Shown here: positions 39,801-48,800 of the stretch, piece after piece
Position numbering within the stretch: position 1 is the stretch's first letter
Layout of the letters: the number at the start of each line of letters is the position of its first letter
Assembly: GCA_000507305.1 (NCBI GenBank)
Contig: DF239112.1
Coordinates: 251,683-315,682 of the forward strand
From: Breviolum minutum Mf 1.05b.01
Lineage: Eukaryota > Sar > Dinophyceae > Suessiales > Symbiodiniaceae
Length of the DNA: 64,000 bases
Reading direction: 5' to 3'
Made by a program: the position numbers and the translations under genes
Notes under the pieces: generated by a model
Told to the model about the DNA's origin: nothing
The model's input: only the letters and a program-made list of their open reading frames with translations
Database searches by the model: none

Positions 39801-42800
39801 CAAACATTGCGCTCCTCGCCTCTGACCGCCCCAGCAGCAAGGGCAAAAGTAAGCGCACTGAACTTCCAGTGAGAGCAACCCCTTCACCCCGATGCTCTCC
39901 CAGAGTTGGCTGCCGTACTGGATTTCTGCAAGGAAAAACCGGCCACATGTCATGGCCTCTGTTGCTGCTTTGACTGCATATGAACTGCCCAAGCTGAATG
40001 GCTTGTTGTTATGTGTGCCCGAAGGAGGACTTACCTTCAAGAGTCGAGATAGGCGCTTTTGAGTCAAAAGACAAAGTTTGCGATGGCCTCCAGATTGAAC
40101 ACCAGGGCTGCGAGTCCCTGTCAAGGTCAAAAAACTGTTCACAAGATGGTTCTCATCTCCTTTGCTGCCTGAACACACTTCCGCTGCATTCTTCTCTAGC
40201 CGCAAGCCTTCTCTTGTAAAAGGCTCTTTCAAATCGTCATGGCCACACAGCCTCTATGCAACCACCAGCACATAAAAAGATTTTCGAGGGCACTCCCCAA
40301 AATGCTCAGCTGCACACTCTCGTGCACACATCACGGCACCACGCTTTGATGCACATGGGTAAACACGCCAGTCACTGCCACAGGTGTGACACAGCTCATT
40401 CCCAGAGGAAGCCCTTTTGGGAAAAGAGTCCATGCTGGAGAAAATGCAGAGTGACATTGAAAATTGATTCTACGACTTTGAAACAAGGAAGGAAAGCGCC
40501 ACTCATATTCACAACGTCCCCTTGCACTAACTATGCCGCAGCGACTTGGCCACCAACTTGCTTGCCTGTAGGTCATTGAGGCCACACCTGTGAACCTCTT
40601 GGCACAATGCATCCAAGTTTTCAAAGGCAGCGCACCACATCCAGAATGATCCCGTGCCAACTTGGGGAGACAAGTTGTCCACCCAATTCACGCACGCACT
40701 TTACTGGCAATGGACCAGCCGAACCAAACTACCTGGCCAGACTTTCAACCACACTCGCACTTTGAACCCTTTGCTCTGCCAACCGCTTCCCCATTAACGC
40801 TTTCGCCAAGGCTTAGGCAAAGCTACCATGAATGCCAAGTTGCACAAATTCCATTGGACCACTAAGCCACCATCATGTTCAAAGGAAGCCCTCCTGGAAG
40901 AACAGGCAACAGGATCCACTTCAATGGGGAACGGTATGAATAAATCATTGACTGCCCTAGCATCAAAGACCAAAGTGTGACCAAGAACTCTTGGGAACGG
41001 GGACACGCAGCCACGGCTGGAACCACCCCAATTGTTACTGCATGATTGAGCCTGTCGGTAAACCGGCTCGTCATCAGCTACTTCAATCATGCCATTCAAG
41101 AACAGAGTGTTGCACAATTCATCAAAGTCTGATTGGGTTGCCTCGACCTTCATCTGCCGAGATCTCATCACTGAACGGGGAGCAGAGAGAGAGTGAGCAC
41201 TTGCAGAGGGTCCAGAACACCTACAACACTTGCAGGGGGCAAACCACTGCTCCACTGCATTTCACTAATTGGGACCTTGCAAAGAATAAGGTCGAATGGA
41301 GTGTCGCAAGGCTCAAAACAACAATTCAGGTTCAACCCCAGCATGTGACTCGCCCTCAGGCGCCAACGCCGTTGTGCCACTTCCTTCCAGATCAATCTGT
41401 CGAACTACTTCCGCTTGGCCCTGACATACGAACTCTGGAACATCCAAGGGCTTGCCACTTTCAGCCCAGAAGCTTGACCAAAAGTTCAGGCACTCTTGCG
41501 CATTCTTGATGCTCATATTGGCAATCCCCCAATGTCCCCATCACCAAATTCAAGTTCACCGGCAAGAGACTTGTCGGCCCCTTTTGAGGTAAGCATCGCG
41601 CTCAGAAAGGGCCGTACTCCTTGAGACTCTGAGACATTGGCGCCAAGCTGTGTTGGACCATTGCCAATGTTTCTTCCAGAACTGCACTCAGCTCGTCCAT
41701 GTTCCTGACATGACAAAGTTTTTCAGCTAGAACCTGATTCCAGTTTGGATGTTCTTTGCACAAGGCATCTGCACTGTAGCCGCTATCCACCTCCTTGCTT
41801 GTCACTTCCGCAGAAGGAGAAGGCTGACATTCTGATGGCGATGAAGTTGGAGAGAAAAGCCAAGAAGAGGATCTAGCATCACCTTTATTGTGGTCGTGTG
41901 CCTCCTCAAACTTGACCTTCTTGGAGGTTGCCTGAAGTTCACGGTTTGGAGTTCCAGCTTCCCACTTGCCTTGTCCTGTGTATGGGGTTGCCTTTCCCCT
42001 TTTCCTCACAGTGCCTGCAGTTCTTCGACGAAAGTCAGCCACTAAGGTTCCAGCGTAGATAACCTTGGGCCACATTTTCTCGAGTGATACGCCTCCAGGA
42101 TTCAGAATAGAACTCCCGTTCCTTTTGTCCATTCGTGCACGAACATGTCTCCGGAGGGGATGCGCACAAATGCAAACTAAGACTTCGGCCGTCCCCACCG
42201 TGAGAGTCGCACCACGTGAGGAACCAGCTATCATTAGTCATTAGTCGCAAGGCACTCCACCTTGATCCATGCACCACCAAGCCCTTTTGAGAGAAGCTGA
42301 GTAGTTCCCACCGGGTTTACATTCAAATTCTGGCAAAAGAACAGGGGCATTTACAAATGAAGCCCACATGGGAAGGGAATTTGAATCGGGTGGAATCTAA
42401 CCCTAAAACCTGTCAACTCACTACATGGCCGCGGCCAGGAGTTGAGAGAAAGCTTGAGCAAGAAAGGTTCGCCCACGAGCACAAAACACCGTTCCACTCT
42501 TCTCCAAAGAGTTTCACTCACCTTGATAAACTACCCACTAAAAATTGGTGCTTCATATACCCATCACTGACATCTCCTCCCCCCCGCGGTACCCGCAACT
42601 ATGGCCTCCGCCTTCCGCCGACTCTCCACCGAATCGGCAAAGTGTGCGGCCGAGAACTTGTCGAGGTCGAACTCCTTTTACGGGTTGTTCGTTCGCCAAG
42701 GAGTTGGAGGTTTTTGAACGGAGGGGGGGTCAAAATGAAAACGGACAAAGGGAGAGATGTGTAGTTTAGCTGTAATATGAGGTTGGATGGAAATTGTTAG

Positions 42801-45800
42801 AGCTTGGTACTACTACTTCCAAAGATTGTCATCATCTAGTGTTAAAATGACTCAATGCGAAGGAAGATCCCTATCGTCACAGAATCAAGATGCTCTGTCT
42901 AATCGCATGCAATTGCCACTAAGTTTATATTTTTCCCCAACAGCATTAGCTGTAGCTTTGGGGTCTTCAGCCAGTCGGCCAAACTGAGATGTTGTTTTCT
43001 GTGCCCCAACTGATCTCTACATTTGTCTCCCAGTTTCCTACCATCTTCTGAAGCAAATGGCTGTTGCTTCAGAAAAGGCTGATTGGAGGATTCCCCCATC
43101 TGCTCTCTACATTTGTCCAACAGTCTCTTAATCCCCTCAGTGTTGATTGTCGACATCTCTCTCACCCCTACACCTCCGCTCCGCAGAAAAAGATCAACCG
43201 CTTGGCTGCTGACGGGACTTTCTTTGGGCTTACTTTCCAGCACCGATCAACAAGAAAAGGGATGGAAAAGGCACGTTTCTGCTGATCGGAAGGAACATAG
43301 CATACTACCAGAACCTCGTCTGACCGCAAATGAGGCGATCTCGAAAAGACGTTTTGCGCCTGCAAAACCCAACACTTCGAGACCTTTTTTCGAGGGGTGT
43401 GGATCATCTTCCCATCCCATCCTACTGTTCACGTGCTACTGTTGATGGAAGAAATCCTTCAGCAGTTGAGAGGTAGTCTATTCCATTGTTTGCAAGGTTG
43501 TATACATCCCAAGTGGTGATCGCCGGATTTCTTCCATCAACAGTAGCACAAAATCACTTCTCCAACAACAGTAAGCCACGGGGTCCTTAGATGGGCAAGC
43601 GCGCCACAAACGGAGATTGTTGGTGTTGTAGGTGTCAAAGCCAGGAATGGGATTGTCGTAAGCCATGGCCTGCCGTTGGTGGAAACCCACCAACTTCAAC
43701 TCCCACCCTGCCAATGAAGGTTGGCAATGAAAACTCTACAGTTAATACCAAGTGTACCACTTTTTTGGGGGGCAATCCGGGAGACTTTTCTCCAGACTTT
43801 TTTCTTAATCCTCCTTTTTGGAGCTCTAGGTTCCATGATTTCGAGTTTGTGAATTTGATTGAATTTGTATTCCTGCTCATTGCTTTGAAGAACCTTCCGT
43901 CGAGTTTTTACCTACCATTGATTGATGTCATTTTCATTGATTTTCAACCAAAAAAACAAAAAGAAAAGAAACGTCCCCCAGATCTAAAAAAAAAACAGCC
44001 AGGCGCCAGGTCTGCCTGAACGATTTCACCTCCCACCCAGTTCCTTGGCGCCATTGCCAAGTCGTCTATGCAATCTACCCACTGGATTTGACAAATTCCA
44101 ACCCTTCCAACCTTTCCCACTGTTGATGATTTAGAACGTTTGACAATGCCGAAAAAAAAACACTGGCCAATCTAAATTTAGATCTTTGTGGACCAATGTT
44201 CCTCACAAATCAATGAAAGTTTCCGAAAGATCACGAAGCAAGCTGTCCCAAAGAACTCTGAAAAACGATTGATGCAACTGACATTTCTCTTGTCCCCTTT
44301 CCAAGTTTGTTCACTGCTCCAGATTCGGATTGCTTTTGCTGTCAAGTGACACACACCAGTTGCCCTTGTCATCAGTGCTGTGGATGACTTCACCATAAAG
44401 ACGAACAGGATAAGTGATGTCCTACATCCAACGCATCAAGAGTTGCAATCTTCACATCCAACGTGGCACAAAAAAAGGCAAACAAAAAAAACGATGCTCC
44501 CTTTTTTTTTCCACTTTTTGTGGGAGAAATGTAGCTTGTTCCAAAGGTTTTGGGGAAAACCCAACCCATTTTCCTCCCCAAAAAAAACAACTCGTTTCTT
44601 TCAAAAAAGTGATCCACATCTCGACGCCTAACGCCTGACGCCTAACGCCTGGAAAATCAGGTGATTAATATGATATATTCATCATAGGAAAATCATCATA
44701 TTTTCCAGCCGTTGAAAGTTGAAAGAGGTTTATATATAAGTAGATTTTGACATTGGAGTAGTTGGTTTTATAAAAGAAATTGCATCTTTGGAAACCAAAA
44801 ACTCAAAGGTAGTTGAAACCAACAACTGATGGAGATTTGGACATGAAAAAATCCCTCAGATGCAACAAATTATTTCCACTGACGTTGGGGTTTCAACTCT
44901 CAACAAAGAATCCTTTCCCTTCTGACATCCGAAAACTCAGTTTTTGTTGCGCTAAGATCCGGTTGTACCAGCTCTCCAGTTGGTGTCCCAGAATTCTTCC
45001 AGGAGAATTCGTTGTTGGAAGTCTGTACAGAATGGGTGGACACCAGAAAAACAATGGTCCTAATGTTTTAAATGAGATGTTTAATTGAAGAAAAAATCAC
45101 ACAGACATATTTTTTATGATGTTTTAAGTGCGTGCTCCTTATTTCCAGGCAGACCCAAATGTTTTTTCTGTGCATCTGAAACTGGCAAGTCTTTGAAAAC
45201 CTTTTCCTCTTGTGTTGTTTTATTTATGTTTGTTTCCTTCAAAGGGTTGGGACCCAACAACAACATCGCAATCACACGATCCCCAAACAGCCCCTCCCAG
45301 GCCCCTCCCAGAGCCCAGTCCGGACGGGGAATCTCGAAAGGACAACCATCGCCAATCCAAAAATCCGGGCATTCCACCTTCGGCAGAAGATGATCCATTG
45401 ATAAGTTCCAGGAATGATGCTGGGGAGACCCACCCTTTTGGACCCTTTGTTAAGATTCTCCACTGAAAAGAACTCAGCCAAATTCGGTGGGAGTTTTTTG
45501 GAAAAAAATCCCACTGAAACTGCTTTGAAATTGATGAAGACACTTGGGGGCATATGCCTGGGATAGTAGAAGGCTTATAGTAACCACCAACAACCCGTTG
45601 CATGCTGGGTGGGGTTCATCTCACGGTTGGAGACAATCCCGGGGTTGGCAAAGCAATTTATCCCAGGAGTTCTATGGTTTTTTCTCATCCCGTAGCCGGT
45701 GGAACGTATTTCATTTCACATGGTACCCATAAATCTAAAATCACTATAGATGTAAATCATCCGAAATCCTTTCATTTGGGGATTCCAGCTTAATATTTAC

Positions 45801-48800
45801 TGCCTAGTAGTTGAACCACCCACCTGAAAAATGTGCTCTTGAGCACTGATCAGAGCAAACTTCAATTATCTCTGAAAAATCATTTGAAAGTTTTCATTTG
45901 TTTGGGAGTATCTACCATAGTTGGGAATTAGGATTACATGTTTCAGTTGTTGACACCCAGCCGTTTGAAAACCGTCACAGTTCTTTACGACCGTTTTTCG
46001 GCGGACCGTGCACCTGGCGCCCGTTTTGGATCTCTTGCTTGAACATGCCATAGCTATAACCTCGGTGCACACAGGGCGTAAAATGGTAGGAAACCCATAA
46101 GGACACTTGGAATTCGCCATGGGTTGACCTTGGACCCCTGGGCCAACTCCACCTGAAACAGTCCCCTCCCACACCGTTGCCGGAGAAGCTACATGTACCA
46201 TACATGTACCATACTAAAGTTACTAAAGTTACAAACATATCACTGCTTAAAACTCTCCCTCCAAATGTAAAAAGAAACTCAGCCCAAGGTACGAATACCA
46301 TAGCCCCAGCATGGCAAAGACAATGTTGCCATCGAGTCCTTTTTGCCCATAAAGCACAGTAGTTTGCCCGACACACAAAATCATCAGGATTTTAAGTAAC
46401 GGATCGGTCATGGCCAGAAAAGATACCGAAAATTAAAAAAAAACATATCCGCTTTCCATCTACAGGGGTCATTTCATTAACAATGAAAAAACAATGCATT
46501 GTTACAAAGGGAATCCCTCAAAATGACCCAAATTGTTTGAAATTTGAAATTGTTTGAGTCTCCCCAAATGATTGGGTCCCATTTTAAGAAAAAACCTTTC
46601 CATCTAAGCCGAAGAAAGAAATGCTAGAGGTGATAATCAGTGATATCATCCAAATATGTTTGGCTTGTTTTTTGATGGTCGCATTGCTTTTTTGTTCACC
46701 TTGAAGGTGAAGGTCATAGCCTGCCATGATGATGTTTGGCTGCAAGGAAGACGCCAAAAAAAATGCAGAAAAAACGGACCTTACCTAAACTAAAAAATGG
46801 AACCTGAAAGATGAGGTTCCATTGTTTGCAAATCCATCATTTTCAGATTTTGAAGGTCAATCATCAAAGCCCTGAATATGATCGAAGAAATCTAATCTGC
46901 CCAGAACATAAGCTGACATAAATTCATGAACCAGGCTCACCCTCATACCATCTCTTCATACATTTCTACCACACTACAAAAATCAGACTTTCCCAAGCAT
47001 CAAAAATTTTAATCACAATTGTATCACCTGGAAGCCCTACTAGCTGGTAATACATGAGAACTCTTCATATCTACCAAAACATGGCAACCAAAATCACCGA
47101 AAGCTCCCAGTTCCTATCCCCAAAAAAAAATCGGGGAGTCCAGAAAGCAGGCTGCAAGACGTCCCAGGCCACCATTGCCCAAGGCAGGGTCTGCTTCTTC
47201 ATGGAAAAGCTCCTTGACGGACCCGGAGTTTTTGGTTGAAGGACAGGCAGACCGGTGGTTCAGGGTCCAGTTTGCTTTAGAGAGTGACGAACCCTGAAGC
47301 CTGCTGTTGTTATTTGAGAGAAAAAAGCAGAAATTTAGCAAACACCAATTGACAAGAATGAGAATGACATTCCAGTCTTTCGTAGAAAACTTTTGAGACG
47401 CATGACGTGAAAAACCATCTCAAGAAATTGGGAGGTTTTTTTCTTGGATTTGGCTCTTCAAGGTGTCCAGTGGGTCCTCCAATTCCATGCCCAGGCCATG
47501 GAAGGCTTCCTGAAAAACGCCATGGAAGCTTAGCAAGTTACGGTTCCAGTCCAGCATGGAAGGATAGCTACACTCCCAACAAACTCACATGACAATTACT
47601 GTATCTGACCAATCAAAACAAAAATCATCAAAAGTGCGCATGTGTAGTTTTGTCTTTATTTCTCCATGGATCTTTTCTCTTTTCATGCTTTTTTTCTAAA
47701 ACTTCTGGTTTTTCAGTATTCAACCCTGATATCCTTCAGATTTTTTATCCCAAGAAAAGTCACCTTTTCCAGCCTTTTTTTTGACCCTTTTCCGGCCGCT
47801 GGGGGCTCCCAAACCTTGAAGGGTTGCTCCAAATCCAAGTTGGCGATCGCATTCCTCAAGGCTTTTGGGATTTCGGATGAGCCAAGAAGGGGATGATTTG
47901 GAGGAACCAAAACAAATCCAAAGAATCCAAGAAACCCAACAAACTTCGAATGTGATTTTCACAACATGTGTTTCACGATTGTTCACGATTTTCGTCCATT
48001 TTCTCAAAGACCAAAAAAAAACGAAACCAGAAACAAACCTATCGAATCAAAGTGGCTGCATGTGGCGTCCAATCAAATACTCCGCAGACAGGTAATAGCC
48101 TCGTTTCACATCCATTTTCCTGGCGTCGAAATCAGCCAACCACGGAGAAACCACTGGAGAAACCACTCACGATCCACCCCCTTTTGTCCCACAGTATCCC
48201 ACCACTCCACCCTTTTTGTCCCAGGCCTGTAATAAGCGTTGGTATCGTTCAAGGATTCCTAAGGTTGAACTTTGTATTTCAGGTGAAAGTTTTGGGTTTC
48301 AGGTGTCAAACATGGGGGGAAAAGGGCCATAAATTTTCCTCACAGCTGAAAGCAGTCAACTGTGACTTCAGGTCCTTCAGTTTCTCCATTGAAATTCCTG
48401 CATCATTTAGGGGTTGAAATCTCTAGATCTCCATGGGAAACTTACAACAAGATCCAATCTCTTTGCATGGCAAGTTGTTGTATACCAACATAGCAAAATA
48501 TGGCGATAGCTTTCATTTTCAGATGTATTCAATTCATTTGTTACCATATTTCCTACCGGAAAGGATGCATGTTGGATTGCTATATTTCTTCAGTGGGCAG
48601 GATATAAACTCAAGTTTGTCATCACTTTGAAATCCACCAAAAGCGTCAGAGGCGCCAAAAAAACTCACAAAAAAAATCTCCAAAAGACAAAGAATCTGGA
48701 ATTAAGGTACCTTGGTTAGTAAAGATTCACGAAAATACAAGACTTGGAAAATGTTTGTTCATTCTATATCTCTGCTTAGTTGTCCAAGGTGCTAAAAGGC

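Noticed and set aside
40256..41509. Plus-strand ORFs of 107-172 codons
   Set aside because: The minus strand over the same interval has the more protein-like frames, so these are probably antisense shadows of the degenerate block.
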